Assembly (NCBI GenBank): GCA_016124675.1
Contig: WGNG01000009.1
Span: forward strand, 338,244-402,243
Length of the DNA stretch: 64,000 nucleotides
Source of the DNA: Alphaproteobacteria bacterium
GTDB lineage: Bacteria > Pseudomonadota > Alphaproteobacteria > Caulobacterales > Maricaulaceae
Direction of reading: 5' to 3'
Shown: piece after piece, positions 26,969 to 37,695 of the stretch
How positions within the stretch are numbered: position 1 is the stretch's first letter
Layout of the letters: each line of letters begins with the position of its first letter
Position numbers and translations under genes: made by a program
Notes under the pieces: model-generated
Told to the model about the DNA's origin: nothing
Databases searched by the model: none
Seen by the model: the letters and a program-made list of their open reading frames with translations, nothing else

Positions 26969-27883
26969 ATGAATTACAAGCACTTGCGCTATTTCGCCGC
27001 CGTAGCCCACGAAGGCCGCCTGACCCGCGCGGCGCAGCGCCTGAACCTGTCGCAGTCGGCCCTGTCCACACAGATCCGCCAGCTGGAGGCGCAGCTGGGC
27101 CATGAGCTGTTCGAGCGGCGCGGCCGCACCCTGGTGCTGACCGAAGCCGGGCGCGTGGCGCTGGACTATGCCGATGCGATCTTCAGCGCGGGGGAGGAGC
27201 TGGAGGCGGTGATGCGCGCGGGCGCCGGGGCGCCGCGCCGGGCCTTGCGGATCGGCGCGCTGGCGACGCTGTCGCGCAATTTCCAGATTGATCTTCTGGC
27301 GCCCGTACTGGTCCGGGGCGGGGTAGAGATTCACTTGCGGTCGGGCTCCATGGGCGAGCTCATGGCGGAGCTGGCCGCGCACAATCTTGATCTGGTGCTG
27401 GCCAACCAGGCGCCGCTGCGCGAAGCCGACAGCGTCTGGACGGTGCACACCCTGGCCGAGCAGCCGGTAAGCCTGGTGGGAACGCCGGACCGGGTTGGCG
27501 GCACCCGCGATCTGCCGGCCCTGCTGGCGGCCCATCCGCTGATCGTACCCTCGCGCCTGAGCGGCGTGCGCTCGGGATTTGACGCGCTGATGGTGCGTCT
27601 GGGACTTCGGCCGGAAATCCTGGCGGAGGTGGACGACATGGCGATGGTGCGCCTGATGGCGCGCCAGGGCGCAGGCCTGGCGGTCGCGCCGCCCATCGTG
27701 GTGCGCGACGAGCTGGCCAGCGGCCGGCTGGTCGAGGCCGCGACCCTGCACGGCCTGACCGAGACGTTCTGCGCCATCACGCTGGAGCGGCGCTTTCCCA
27801 ATCCCCTGGTCGCCGCCATGCTGGCGCGCAAGCCCGCGCCGGCGCCGCAAGAGGGTCTTGCAGGCATTCTGTCACAGACTTAA
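26969..27883 (+). CDS. LysR-type transcriptional regulator
   Basis: A 304-residue regulator with an N-terminal winged helix-turn-helix (YKHLRYFAAVAHEGRLTRAAQRLNLSQSALSTQIRQLE-type, residues 3-60) and a type 2 periplasmic-binding-fold effector domain. It is divergent from sbtAB across a 127 bp AT-rich gap with palindromes, so it most likely controls that operon and itself. It resembles NhaR-like members more than CbbR, so the effector could be sodium or a carbon metabolite (inference). Confidence 0.9.
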   Translation: MNYKHLRYFAAVAHEGRLTRAAQRLNLSQSALSTQIRQLEAQLGHELFERRGRTLVLTEAGRVALDYADAIFSAGEELEAVMRAGAGAPRRALRIGALATLSRNFQIDLLAPVLVRGGVEIHLRSGSMGELMAELAAHNLDLVLANQAPLREADSVWTVHTLAEQPVSLVGTPDRVGGTRDLPALLAAHPLIVPSRLSGVRSGFDALMVRLGLRPEILAEVDDMAMVRLMARQGAGLAVAPPIVVRDELASGRLVEAATLHGLTETFCAITLERRFPNPLVAAMLARKPAPAPQEGLAGILSQT

Positions 27884-27977
27884 CTGGATTTGCGCTGCCG
27901 GCCGGCCTAATGACCGCACCGGCAATCGTCCATATAGATAGACGCGTCCGACCACGTCCCCGGGGGAATGAGCCGAC

Positions 27978-28931
27978 ATGACCGAATACGCCCTTGAGGT
28001 GAGCGGCCTGACCAAAAGCTTTGGCGGCCAGACGGCGGTGCGCGACGTGTCGTTCCGCGCCGCACGCGGCGAGATCACCGGCTTTCTGGGGCCCAATGGC
28101 GCGGGCAAGACCACCACGCTGCGCATGTCGCTGGGCGTGATCGCGCCGGATTCGGGAACCGCGCGCCTGTTCGGCCGCGCGCCGGACGCCGCCAGCATGG
28201 ACCGGGTGGGCTTCCTGCCCGAGGAACGCGGCGTCTACCGCAAGATGACCGCCGAAGCCGTGATCGTGTTCTTCGCCCGCCTGAAGGGCGTTGCGGCGGG
28301 CGAGGCGCGCCGGCGCGCGCGCGCCTATCTGGAGCGCTTTGGCCTGGCCGAGGCGGGGCGCAAGAAGATCAAGGAATTGTCCAAGGGCATGGCCCAGAAG
28401 GTCCAGATCATCGCGGCCATCGTGCACGAGCCGGACTTCATCATTCTTGACGAGCCCTTCTCCGGCCTGGATCCCGTAAACCAGTCGCTTCTCGAGCAGA
28501 TCATCCGTGAACAGGCCGGGGCCGGGCGTACGGTCCTGTTCTCCACCCATGTGATGGAGCATGCCGAGCGCCTGTGCGACCGCATCATCCTGATGGCGCG
28601 CGGCCAGAAAGTCTTCGACGGCAGCGTGGAGGACGCGCTCGCCCGCGTGCCGCGCCAGATCGTGCTGGGCGCGCCGGCTGATTGCGACCTGCCGGGCGTG
28701 CTGAGCGGGTTTGGAAGGCTGGAGCGGATCGGCGAGGAAGACGGCGCGCTGCTGTGGCGCCTGGCGCTGGCGCCCGGCGCGGACGCGCAGGGCGTGCTGC
28801 GCGCGCTGGTGGATGCGGGCGTGCGCCTGACCCGGTTCGAGCCGCGCCGCGCCCATCTGCACGACGCCTTCGTCGCTTTGGTGGGCGAAGAGGCCGCCAG
28901 CCCTGCCGACACCGCCGCCGGGGAGGCCTGA
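27978..28931 (+). CDS. ABC-2 type exporter, ATP-binding protein (NatA-like)
   Basis: A 317-residue ATPase with Walker A GPNGAGKTTTLRM, Q-loop LPEERGVYRKM, signature LSKGMAQKVQ, Walker B FIILDEPFSGLDP and the H-loop FSTHVMEHAE. It has a C-terminal extension of about 90 residues typical of the NatA/YhaQ group. It is followed four bases later by its permease, forming a two-gene export system for an unknown substrate such as sodium, a drug or a lipid. Confidence 0.95.
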   Translation: MTEYALEVSGLTKSFGGQTAVRDVSFRAARGEITGFLGPNGAGKTTTLRMSLGVIAPDSGTARLFGRAPDAASMDRVGFLPEERGVYRKMTAEAVIVFFARLKGVAAGEARRRARAYLERFGLAEAGRKKIKELSKGMAQKVQIIAAIVHEPDFIILDEPFSGLDPVNQSLLEQIIREQAGAGRTVLFSTHVMEHAERLCDRIILMARGQKVFDGSVEDALARVPRQIVLGAPADCDLPGVLSGFGRLERIGEEDGALLWRLALAPGADAQGVLRALVDAGVRLTRFEPRRAHLHDAFVALVGEEAASPADTAAGEA

Positions 28932-28934
28932 GCC

Positions 28935-30410
28935 ATGCGCGCCATCTATCTGATCGCCCGGCGGGAATACCTGTCCTACGTGGCCACCTGGGGCTTCTGG
29001 CTGTCGCTGCTGGCGGTGCCGGTATTCGCCGCCATCGGCGCCGGCGTGCCGGCCCTCATCCAGGGCTCGCAGCCGGTGCGCTATTTTTCGGTGATCGACG
29101 AGACCGGACGCGGTGTGGACGAGATGATCCGCGCGCGCCTTGAGTCAGAGCGCCGCATCGAGGTGCGCGACCGGCTGGAGCTGATGGCGCGCGCCAATGC
29201 GGGCGAAGCGGGCGCGCAAGCGGCGCTGGCGGCGTTCGACGCCGACCCTGACGGGCTTTCGGGCCTCGACGACGCCATCGCCGCCGCCAATCTCGGCGGC
29301 GCGCGCGGCGTGCTGGCGGCCTCATCCTCGCAGCGGGTTCTGGTCGATGCGCCGGGCGCCGGCCTTGAGGATCTGCGCCCTTACCTCACCGGCGACCGGA
29401 CGGTCACGACGCCCGAAGGCGAGCGCGGCCTGTTCGCGGTCTTCGTGATTCGGCCTGCCGCGGACGGCGGGATCGCCATGGACTATGTATCGGCCAATCT
29501 CACCAGCACGGGCCTGCGCAGCGAGGTCACGGGATTCGTGCGCGACTTCCTGCGCCGCGACGCGCTGGAGACGCGCGGCCTGAGCGCGCAGGAGGCGGAC
29601 GCCCTGCTCACCCTCAGCCCCGAGGTGACCACGCTGGACGCCCGGCCCGGCGCCGCGGCGGACGCCGAGGTGACCACGGCGGACCGGGCGCCCTTCGTCG
29701 TGGCCGTCATGATGGCCTTTGTGCTGTGGCTGGCCGTGTTTTCGGTCGCCAACATGCTGCTCACCAGCCTGATCGAGGAGAAGGGCGGCAAGATCATCGA
29801 AGTGCTGATGTCCACCGCGCGCTTCCAGGACATATTGATCGGCAAGCTGGCGGGGGTGGCGGCGATGTCCTTCACCCTGTTTGCCGTCTGGGGCGTGGTG
29901 GGCGGGGCCCTGAGCCTGTTCGCCGGGGCTGCCCTGTCGGGCATGGATCCGCGCATGATGGAGGTGATCAGCGCCGTCGCCGATCCGCAGCTTCTGCTGG
30001 CGGCGATGATCTTCTTCCTGGCTGGCTATCTGATGTTCGGCGCGATCTTCCTGGCGCTGGGGTCGCTGTGCGACACGCTGCAGGACGCCCAGACCCTGAT
30101 GGGTCCGGTGATCTGGATGCTGATCCTGCCGCTCCTGTTCCTGTTCTTCTCGCTGGAAGCGTCCGATTCGATGTTCGTGCGCGCCGCCAGCTGGGTGCCG
30201 CTGTGGACACCCTTCCTGATGATGGCGCGCCTGCCGTCCGATCCGCCCCTGTGGGAGATTCTGGGTTCGGGCGCGCTGATGCTCGCCACCACGGCGCTGG
30301 TGCTGTGGGGCGCGGGGCTGGTGTTCCGCCAGGGCGCGCTGGGTCAGGCCAATGCCGACAGCTTCAAGCGCTGGTTCCGCTTCGGCCGGGGCCGCAAGAC
30401 CGCGGACTGA
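28935..30410 (+). CDS. ABC-2 type exporter permease (NatB/YhaP-like)
   Basis: A 491-residue permease. The first helix (residues 18-38) is followed by a large extracytoplasmic domain of about 220 residues, then five or six helices (from about residue 255). The segment NMLLTSLIEEKGGKIIEVLMST is the signature of this ABC-2 permease group. It is directly downstream of the ATPase gene and partners it. Confidence 0.93.
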   Translation: MRAIYLIARREYLSYVATWGFWLSLLAVPVFAAIGAGVPALIQGSQPVRYFSVIDETGRGVDEMIRARLESERRIEVRDRLELMARANAGEAGAQAALAAFDADPDGLSGLDDAIAAANLGGARGVLAASSSQRVLVDAPGAGLEDLRPYLTGDRTVTTPEGERGLFAVFVIRPAADGGIAMDYVSANLTSTGLRSEVTGFVRDFLRRDALETRGLSAQEADALLTLSPEVTTLDARPGAAADAEVTTADRAPFVVAVMMAFVLWLAVFSVANMLLTSLIEEKGGKIIEVLMSTARFQDILIGKLAGVAAMSFTLFAVWGVVGGALSLFAGAALSGMDPRMMEVISAVADPQLLLAAMIFFLAGYLMFGAIFLALGSLCDTLQDAQTLMGPVIWMLILPLLFLFFSLEASDSMFVRAASWVPLWTPFLMMARLPSDPPLWEILGSGALMLATTALVLWGAGLVFRQGALGQANADSFKRWFRFGRGRKTAD

Positions 30411-30425
30411 CGCCCGCCACGAGGC

Positions 30426-31517
30426 TCAGGCGTGCTTGCGCAGGCGGCGCAGCCGGCGCCAGAAGCGTTTGCGCTCGGGCCGGGGCTGGGGCTTGAGATT
30501 GCGCACGAATTCCTCCGCGCAGGCGCGCCAGGAAAAGCCTTCCGCGTATTCACGGCAGCGCGCCCGGTCCATGGTCAGCGCCTCCAGGCAGGCCGTGCGC
30601 AGATCATCATTCACCGCGCCCGCGCCCGAGCCCGGGATGATGTCCTTGGGCCCCGGCGCGATATAGGCCGCCACCGGCGTGCCGCAGGCCATGGATTCCA
30701 GGATTACGAGGCCGAACGTGTCGGTAAAGCTGGGGAAGACCATCACGTCGGCGTCGGCGAAATAGCGCGCCAGCTCCACGCCGGACTTTGAGCCGGGGAA
30801 CACCACGTCGGGATATTTGCGCTTGAGCTCCTCCAGCTGCGGCCCCGGACCCACCACCACCTTGGCGCCAGGCAGGTCGGCTTTCAGAAACGCCTCGATA
30901 TTCTTCTCCACCGCGACGCGGCCGACATAGACGAAGATCGGACCTTCCAGCCCGGCATAGACGCTCTCGCCGTCCATATGGCGCTTGTCGGGATGGAAAA
31001 GCGCGGTATCCACGCCGCGCGTCCAGGGCGTGATATTGTTGAAGCCGCGCCGGGCGAGATCATCGCGCATGGTGGGCGTGGCCACCATCAGCCGGTTGCC
31101 GGCATTATGGAAGCGCCGCATGAAGGCATAGCCCGCCGACACCGGGATGAACGGGAAGCGCGCGTGCACATATTCGGGAAACTGGGTGTGATAGCTCGTC
31201 GAAAAGGGCAGCTTCCACGACAGGCAGATGCGCCGCGCCACATGGCCCAGCGTGCCTTCGGTGGCGATATGGATGGCTTCGGGCTCGAACGCCTTGAAGC
31301 GCGCTTCGAGATCATCGCGCGCGCCCAGCGCCAGCTTGATGTCAGGATAGGTGGGCAAGGGAATGGTGCGGAAGCCGAGGCCGGGGTGGATCACCTCCAC
31401 CTCGTGGCCCATGGCCCGGCATTCCTCGACGGTGCGCGACAGGGTGCGCACCACGCCATTGACCTGGGGCTCCCAGGCGTCGGTGACGACAAGAATCCGC
31501 AGCGGTGAATCGTCCAT
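30426..31517 (-). CDS. Glycosyltransferase family 4 (alpha-mannosyltransferase-like)
   Basis: A 363-residue GT-B enzyme. The N-terminal domain begins LRILVVTDAWEPQVNGVVRT, a GT4 acceptor-domain start seen in MgtA/PimB-like and sulfoquinovosyl-type transferases. The donor domain has FVYVGRVAVEKNIEAFLKA and the E-x7-E motif in FPSFTDTFGLVILESMACGTPVAAY. The likely role is glycolipid headgroup synthesis at the membrane. The start at 31517 (MDDSPLRI) is preferred over the far-upstream ATG at 31643. Confidence 0.9.
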   Translation of the reverse strand: MDDSPLRILVVTDAWEPQVNGVVRTLSRTVEECRAMGHEVEVIHPGLGFRTIPLPTYPDIKLALGARDDLEARFKAFEPEAIHIATEGTLGHVARRICLSWKLPFSTSYHTQFPEYVHARFPFIPVSAGYAFMRRFHNAGNRLMVATPTMRDDLARRGFNNITPWTRGVDTALFHPDKRHMDGESVYAGLEGPIFVYVGRVAVEKNIEAFLKADLPGAKVVVGPGPQLEELKRKYPDVVFPGSKSGVELARYFADADVMVFPSFTDTFGLVILESMACGTPVAAYIAPGPKDIIPGSGAGAVNDDLRTACLEALTMDRARCREYAEGFSWRACAEEFVRNLKPQPRPERKRFWRRLRRLRKHA

Positions 31518-31703
31518 CAGGCAGGCTCCGGCCCTGTTGACTATGACAGGGCGCGTGTCTAGCGCGTTTTGTGCAGGAGGCGAAGCGATCCCGGCGCCGC
31601 AGGCGGCGGGTCGTGGAGGTCGGGGGATTGGGGTGGGCCGCAATGGCGGTCGCGTCGTCTCACCAGACCCCGTGGCCAGCTCCGGCCTGGAGGGCGCCGA
31701 GGG

Positions 31704-31752
31704 TCAGTCCTCCCCATCGTTCCATGCTGGAAGAAACCGCAAGGCGATCGCA
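31704..31752 (+). repeat. Partial copy (A) of the interspersed palindromic element
   Basis: Begins TCAGTCCTCCCC and ends CGCAAGGCGATCGCA. This 49-base flank is shared with copies at 35819 and 46907. The palindromic core and the other flank are missing here. It sits in the 348-base gap between the glycosyltransferase and the BON lipoprotein, which holds nothing else recognised. Confidence 0.8.
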
Positions 31753-31865
31753 AAGCAGAACGAGGCGGCGTGAGCGATGTCTCCGAAGGGCCGGGTCAAA
31801 CCGCCGGCTTTGGTCAAGTGAGGCTGCCCTGCCGCCCCCCGGCCGGTTCGCCGCCCCGCCCGGAT

Positions 31866-32516
31866 TTAGTTGATCTCTTCAGGCGCCGCAATTTCAGGCC
31901 CGCCCGCCTGGGCAGCCCCGTCCGCTGCCACGTCGCACAGCTCGGCGCGGCGCTCGCCGCGCGGGGGCAGCGTCGGGGTTTCGCCCGCCGTGCGCACCAG
32001 CACCACCACGCGCTCCACGCCATTGACGAGGGAGGCGTGGCGGGCGGCCCGCTCGCGCTCGCCCGCGTCGCGCGCAAAGCCCAGGAGGTAGACGACGCCG
32101 TCATGGGTCTCGATATTATAGTTCACCGAGCGCACGGAGCGGTCACCGGCGAGCCGGGCGCGCACGCGCTGGGTGATCCACAGATCGCCTGCCCTGTCGC
32201 GCGCGCCGCCGGCATGGCCAAGCTCGATATGGTTGGCCACCAGGCGCACCGACGGCGCTGACCAGGCCAGGCATTCGGCGTGGCGCCGGTCGGCCTCGCG
32301 CGGGGCGGCGCCCGCCAGAAGCGCGACGCCTTCGGTCACCTCCACATCGACGCCGGTCAGGTCAAAGCCCTCGGCGCGCAGCATGGCCGACTTGATGGCG
32401 AGCGAAGCGTTGGCGTCATCGAGCTGGCGGCCTGCCGAGCGCTCCTGGGTGGCGGCGCAAGCGGAGAGCGTGATGAGGCAGGCGGCGAGGATGAGGATGG
32501 GTGCGGATTTCAGCAT
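31866..32516 (-). CDS. BON-domain outer-membrane lipoprotein
   Basis: A 216-residue lipoprotein with a lipobox (ITLSAC, Cys about residue 20) and two BON domains, each about 65 residues with the conserved glycine (VDVEVTEGVALLAG and YNIETHDGVVYLLG). BON proteins attach to phospholipid surfaces and are often osmotically induced, like OsmY and DolP. The ATG at 32516 (MLKSAPIL) is chosen; one five codons upstream is possible. YraN lies upstream in the same direction, and dolP is a common neighbour of that gene. Confidence 0.9.
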   Translation of the reverse strand: MLKSAPILILAACLITLSACAATQERSAGRQLDDANASLAIKSAMLRAEGFDLTGVDVEVTEGVALLAGAAPREADRRHAECLAWSAPSVRLVANHIELGHAGGARDRAGDLWITQRVRARLAGDRSVRSVNYNIETHDGVVYLLGFARDAGERERAARHASLVNGVERVVVLVRTAGETPTLPPRGERRAELCDVAADGAAQAGGPEIAAPEEIN

Positions 32517-32617
32517 GATCAAACCTGTCAACAGGCGCCGGGCGCGCGCCCCCCGGCCCCTTCATGCCGTGTGCTTCGCCAACGCGCGGTTAACGCGGTG
32601 TTGACGGCCGCCCCGCC

Positions 32618-33007
32618 TCAGATCAGATCGCGCAGGCCCGGCGCATCGGCGTCAAACGCCCCGGCCCGGCGGATGGGCCAGCGCCAGGGCGCAATGACGA
32701 CGAGGTCATAGCGCGGCTGCAAATGGGCGAGATCGGTGCGCCGGGCCTGCCAGAGCGAGCCGGCGCGGATCAGGCGGGCGCGCTGGCGCAGGCTCACCGC
32801 CTCCAGCGCCGCATCGAGGCTGGCGCGCTCCTTGACTTCGATGAAGGCGAGCACCGGCCCGCGCCGCGCCACAAGGTCCAGCTCGCCCGCCGCCGTGCGC
32901 GCGCGCCGCGCCAGAATGCGCCAGCCGGCCAGCTGCAACCACAGCGCGGCCAGCGCCTCGGCCCGCCGGCCCCGGCGCTCGGCGGCGCGGCGGCGCGTAC
33001 GGCTCAA
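32618..33007 (-). CDS. YraN/UPF0102 family nuclease-like protein
   Basis: A 129-residue protein with the restriction endonuclease-like signature GELDLVARRGPVLAFIEVKER (E-D-ExK) found in YraN. Its cellular role is unknown, possibly in DNA processing. It is divergent from the LpoA-like lipoprotein gene. The usual rsmI (yraL) gene that sits between these two in many genomes is not here. Confidence 0.92.
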   Translation of the reverse strand: MSRTRRRAAERRGRRAEALAALWLQLAGWRILARRARTAAGELDLVARRGPVLAFIEVKERASLDAALEAVSLRQRARLIRAGSLWQARRTDLAHLQPRYDLVVIAPWRWPIRRAGAFDADAPGLRDLI

Positions 33008-33115
33008 AACCGCCGCTCCGCGCGCGCGGATGGTTGCCCCGCCGGGCGCGCAAGGCTAGCTTCGCGTCGCCGGGGGGACGCCGCAGGGCGGGACACACAG
33101 GATGGAACACGCATC

Positions 33116-34573
33116 ATGACATCGCCAGTCTCCATCAGCGCGCGCCTGCGGCCAAGCCTTGCCGGCGCGCTGGTCACGGCGGCCGCGCTGGCGCTGTCGG
33201 CCTGCGGCGCCACGACACCGAGCCAGCCCGTCCCGACGGGCCCGTCGCGCCCGGTGATCGGGCAGCCGCCGGAGCCGGCCACCGCCGCTGCGGACATGAG
33301 CACGCGCGTCTACACGCCCGCCCATCTCGCCGGGCGCGAGCGCGAGATTTTGCGCGTGGCGGTGCTGCTCCCGTTCGGCGCCAGCAATGCCGGGGCCCGC
33401 AACGAGGCGACGCATCTTCTGCGCGCCGCCGAGCTTGCCCTGTTCGAGCAGGGCGACGCGTCCATGCTGCTTCTGCCCAAGGACACCGGCGGCACGGCGC
33501 AAGGCGGGCGCGAGGCCGCCGAATCAGCCATCGCCGACGGCGCCGACCTGATCATCGGCCCGCTGTTCAGCGCCGCAGCGCAAGCCGCCGGAGAGGTCGC
33601 CCGCGCCGCCCGCGTCCCCCTGATCTCATTCTCCACCGACGCCGCCATCGCTGGCGACGGGCTGTTCCTTCTGAGCTTCCCGCCCCAGGAAGAGGTGCGG
33701 CGCGTCACCGAATACGCTCTGGACCAGGGCGCGACACGCTTCGCCGCCATGGCGCCTGACAGCGCCTATGGCCAGCTGGCGCGCGACACCTATGCCCAGA
33801 CCATCGGCGCGCGTCTGGGGTTTGACCCGCCGGTGGAGGTATCGGCGGTCGAGATGCCCGCACCCGGCAACGCCGGGCCGGGAACCGCCCCGCGCATGGT
33901 CGAGCGCAGCTTCCGCACCGGGCTGGTGGCTGCCGAAACCTATGGCGGCGACGTGGAAGCGATGACCCAGGCCGCGCGCCGCCTCGCCCGGCTGGGCGTT
34001 GAAACCCTCGACCCGCGCCGGGCGGCGGCCATGAGCGGCGCCAACTGGCGCCCCTCGCCGGGCTCGCCCTTCCAGGTCGTGCTGCTGCCCGAGGGCGGCG
34101 ACCGGCTGCGCATGCTGGCGCCGGTTCTCGTCTTCGAGGATATCGACCCGCTGCTGGTCAAGTTCGTCGGCACCGGCCTGTGGCGCGATGGCAGCCTGGC
34201 GCGCGAGCCGGCGCTGGCCCATGGCTGGTTCGCCAGCGCCGATCCCGGCGCCCGCGGCCGGTTTGAGCAGGCCTATGCCAGCGTCTATGACAATGCGCCC
34301 TCGCGCCTTGCCGGTCTCGCCTATGACGCGGTGACGCTGGCGGCGCTGATCGGGCGCGAGCCGGGCGGCGGCGATGCGATGGGCCTCCTGCAGCAGCCGG
34401 GCGGCTTCTTCGGCGTTGACGGCCTGTTCCGCTTCCGCGCCGATGGCACCATCGAGCGCTCGCTGGCGGTCTACACCATCCAGGGCGGCGGCTTCCAGGT
34501 GATCTCCCCGGCGCCGGACCGGTTTGACGGCGCCCCGCCGCCGCTGCGCATGGACCGCACCGGGCCGAGCTGA
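33116..34573 (+). CDS. LpoA/LppC-like penicillin-binding protein activator lipoprotein
   Basis: A 485-residue lipoprotein with lipobox LALSAC near residue 27 and a type 1 periplasmic-binding-protein fold (VAVLLPFGASNAGARNEATHLLRAAELALFE, then ADLIIGPLFSAAAQAAGEVAR). This family includes LpoA, the outer-membrane activator of PBP1A. The ATG at 33116 starts a proper signal peptide; the open frame upstream is antisense to yraN. Divergence from yraN agrees with the conserved yraM-yraN neighbourhood. Confidence 0.9.
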   Translation: MTSPVSISARLRPSLAGALVTAAALALSACGATTPSQPVPTGPSRPVIGQPPEPATAAADMSTRVYTPAHLAGREREILRVAVLLPFGASNAGARNEATHLLRAAELALFEQGDASMLLLPKDTGGTAQGGREAAESAIADGADLIIGPLFSAAAQAAGEVARAARVPLISFSTDAAIAGDGLFLLSFPPQEEVRRVTEYALDQGATRFAAMAPDSAYGQLARDTYAQTIGARLGFDPPVEVSAVEMPAPGNAGPGTAPRMVERSFRTGLVAAETYGGDVEAMTQAARRLARLGVETLDPRRAAAMSGANWRPSPGSPFQVVLLPEGGDRLRMLAPVLVFEDIDPLLVKFVGTGLWRDGSLAREPALAHGWFASADPGARGRFEQAYASVYDNAPSRLAGLAYDAVTLAALIGREPGGGDAMGLLQQPGGFFGVDGLFRFRADGTIERSLAVYTIQGGGFQVISPAPDRFDGAPPPLRMDRTGPS

Positions 34574-34604
34574 TCGGCGCCGGGCGGGGCGCGCCAACCC
34601 GGCG

Positions 34605-35732
<1,128 letters not shown>

Positions 35733-35818
35733 GGGGTTCACAGACGCGCCTGTCCGGCCCTGCCGCGCGGAATTCAATTCCATGCCCTGACCTGTCCCGG
35801 CTTGGGGGGCGCCGGTGG

Positions 35819-35992
35819 TCAATCCTCCCCGTCATTCCATGCTGGAGGGTCCCGCAAGGCGATCGCAGCCTGTCAAGGACGACCGAGCTCTGGCTCGGTC
35901 GCCGCTGAGCGGCGGCCCGGAGGGCCGTCCTTGACAGACTGCGACGCTTGCGAAAATGGGCCAGCGAGGAACGACGGGGAGATGGGGTCGCA
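35819..35992. repeat. Full copy (B) of the interspersed palindromic element
   Basis: The left flank (35819-35865) is as in copy A. GCAGCCTGTCAAGGAC pairs with GTCCTTGACAGACTGC (one mismatch), and between the arms are three nested perfect hairpins: GACCGAGC/GCTCGGTC, GCCGCT/AGCGGC and GGCCC/GGGCC. The right flank reads GCTTGCGAAAATGG and matches copy C. It lies in a 420-base gene-free stretch between queG and the GST gene, which shows nothing else. Confidence 0.85.
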
Positions 35993-36152
35993 TATCGCCG
36001 CTCAAAGGGTGGAAGGGAAAATGGCGCCATTGTTTCCCTCCTCTTGATCGGGAGTGCGGGGCGAGAGCGGCGCAAGGGCGAATCCGCCGGACCGTGACAC
36101 CCCTCAGAGCCGCAGAATGGCGGCGACAGGAGGGGCGGCACAAGCAACCAAC

Positions 36153-36842
36153 TCAAAAATCCAGATCCTGATAGCCGTCCACCGGCGGCAGGCCGGGCAG
36201 GCGGTCGGCGAGGATGGCGCGGAAGGAGGGACGGCATTTGATGCGCTGATACCATGCCTTGGCCGCCGGATGCGACTCCCACGACGCCTCGCCGATATAG
36301 TCCACGCACGACAGGTGCGCCGCCGCCGCGATGTCGGCGAGCGAGAAGCGCGGCCCCGCCAGGCCTTCGCGGGCGTCCAGAAGCGTGTTGATGTAATCAA
36401 GATGCCAGCGCAGCGCCTCGCGGCCCGCGCGGATATTGACCGGTTCGGGGGCGCCCAGCCCCTGGAGGCGCTTCTCGATCTTCTCGTGCAGCAGGAAGGC
36501 GTTCACCTCGGCGTCAAAGAGCGTATCGAACCAGTCCATCAGCCGGCGCGCCTCGGCGCGCTGTTCAGCACCGCCGGGCAGGAGGGACGGGTCGGGCCGC
36601 ACCTCTTCAAGATATTCCAGGATCGCACGGGCGCCGCAGGCAAGGACGCGCGCGCCCGCCGCTTCCGCCGTCTCCAGCACGGGCGGCAGGCCGGACGGAT
36701 TGCGCGAGGCCAGCGGCCCGTTCGGGTCCCAGGGCGAGCCGTCGATCAGCTCAAACGCCAGCGCCTTTTCAGCCAGCGCCAGGCGCACCTGGCGCGAGGC
36801 GGGGTCAAGCGCGAAATGATACAGGCGCAAACCGGCGGTCAC
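36153..36842 (-). CDS. Glutathione S-transferase family protein
   Basis: A 229-residue GST with an N-terminal thioredoxin-like domain (LRLYHFALDPASRQVRLALAEK) and the helical C-terminal domain (FSLADIAAAAHLSCVDYIG). The catalytic residue is not evident: a Ser/Ala replaces the usual Cys in DPASRQVR. The GTG start at 36840-36842 overlaps the dapB stop (GTGA), implying coupled translation. The substrate is unknown. Confidence 0.9.
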   Translation of the reverse strand: MTAGLRLYHFALDPASRQVRLALAEKALAFELIDGSPWDPNGPLASRNPSGLPPVLETAEAAGARVLACGARAILEYLEEVRPDPSLLPGGAEQRAEARRLMDWFDTLFDAEVNAFLLHEKIEKRLQGLGAPEPVNIRAGREALRWHLDYINTLLDAREGLAGPRFSLADIAAAAHLSCVDYIGEASWESHPAAKAWYQRIKCRPSFRAILADRLPGLPPVDGYQDLDF

Positions 36843-37660
36843 GGCGTCCCCAGCACATCCTGCATGGAATAGAGCCCGGCGGGGCGGTTCTTCAGCCACA
36901 GCGCCGCCGTGACCGCGCCGCGCGCAAAGATGAACCGGTCAAAGGCGCGATGGCTCACGCTGATCTCCTCAAACGCGGCCAGGAAGCGCGCCTCATGCTC
37001 GCCCACAACCCCGCCGCCGCGCACCGCGCTGAACCCGATCTCGCCCAGGGGGCGGGCGCCGCCGGCGCGCGGACGGCTGAACGCCGCCGCCTGCTCGAAG
37101 TCGGCGCCGCGCGCTGTCGCCGCCGCGCGGCCGAGCGACAGGGCGGTGCCCGAGGGCGCGTCGGCCTTGGCGCGGTGATGGGTTTCGACGATCTCGAGAT
37201 CAAACTCCCCTTCGGGCAGGAGCCGTGCAGCCTGCGCCGCCAGACGCTCCAGCACCGCCACGCCTAGGGAGAAATTGCTCGCCTGCAGCACCGGGATCGC
37301 GCGCGCCGCCGCCTCGACGGCCTCTTGCTGCTGCGCCGACAGTCCGGTGACGCCGGTGACAAGGCCCGGCCCGCCCGCTGCGGCGAGGCGCTCCGCCATG
37401 GCGGCGGTGAAGCCGGGCCGGCTCGCGTCGATCACGATGTCCGCGCCCGCGCAGGCGTCTTCCAGCGAGACCCCGGCTTCCAGCCCGGCAAAGCCACGCC
37501 CGGCAATCTCCCCGGCGTCCGCGCCGCGATGGACCGAATCGGCGCTGACCAGCGCGCCGGTGAGCTCGGTGTCGAGCCGGCGCAGGACCTCATGCGCGAT
37601 GGTCCGGCCCAGACGCCCCGACACCCCGGCGACGCAGACTCTCAATGGCGTATCAGACAT
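36839..37660 (-). CDS. dapB: 4-hydroxy-tetrahydrodipicolinate reductase
   Basis: A 273-residue enzyme of lysine and diaminopimelate synthesis. The nucleotide-binding GVSGRLGRTIAHEV is at the N-terminus, and the substrate motif ETHHRAKADAPSGTAL contains the catalytic His pair and Lys. Length is normal. It is coupled to the downstream GST gene by a GTGA overlap. It follows dnaJ in the same direction. Confidence 0.96.
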   Translation of the reverse strand: MSDTPLRVCVAGVSGRLGRTIAHEVLRRLDTELTGALVSADSVHRGADAGEIAGRGFAGLEAGVSLEDACAGADIVIDASRPGFTAAMAERLAAAGGPGLVTGVTGLSAQQQEAVEAAARAIPVLQASNFSLGVAVLERLAAQAARLLPEGEFDLEIVETHHRAKADAPSGTALSLGRAAATARGADFEQAAAFSRPRAGGARPLGEIGFSAVRGGGVVGEHEARFLAAFEEISVSHRAFDRFIFARGAVTAALWLKNRPAGLYSMQDVLGTP

Positions 37661-37695
37661 GGCGGCCCTCTTTGGTCCAGAGAGCGTTTTTGAGC

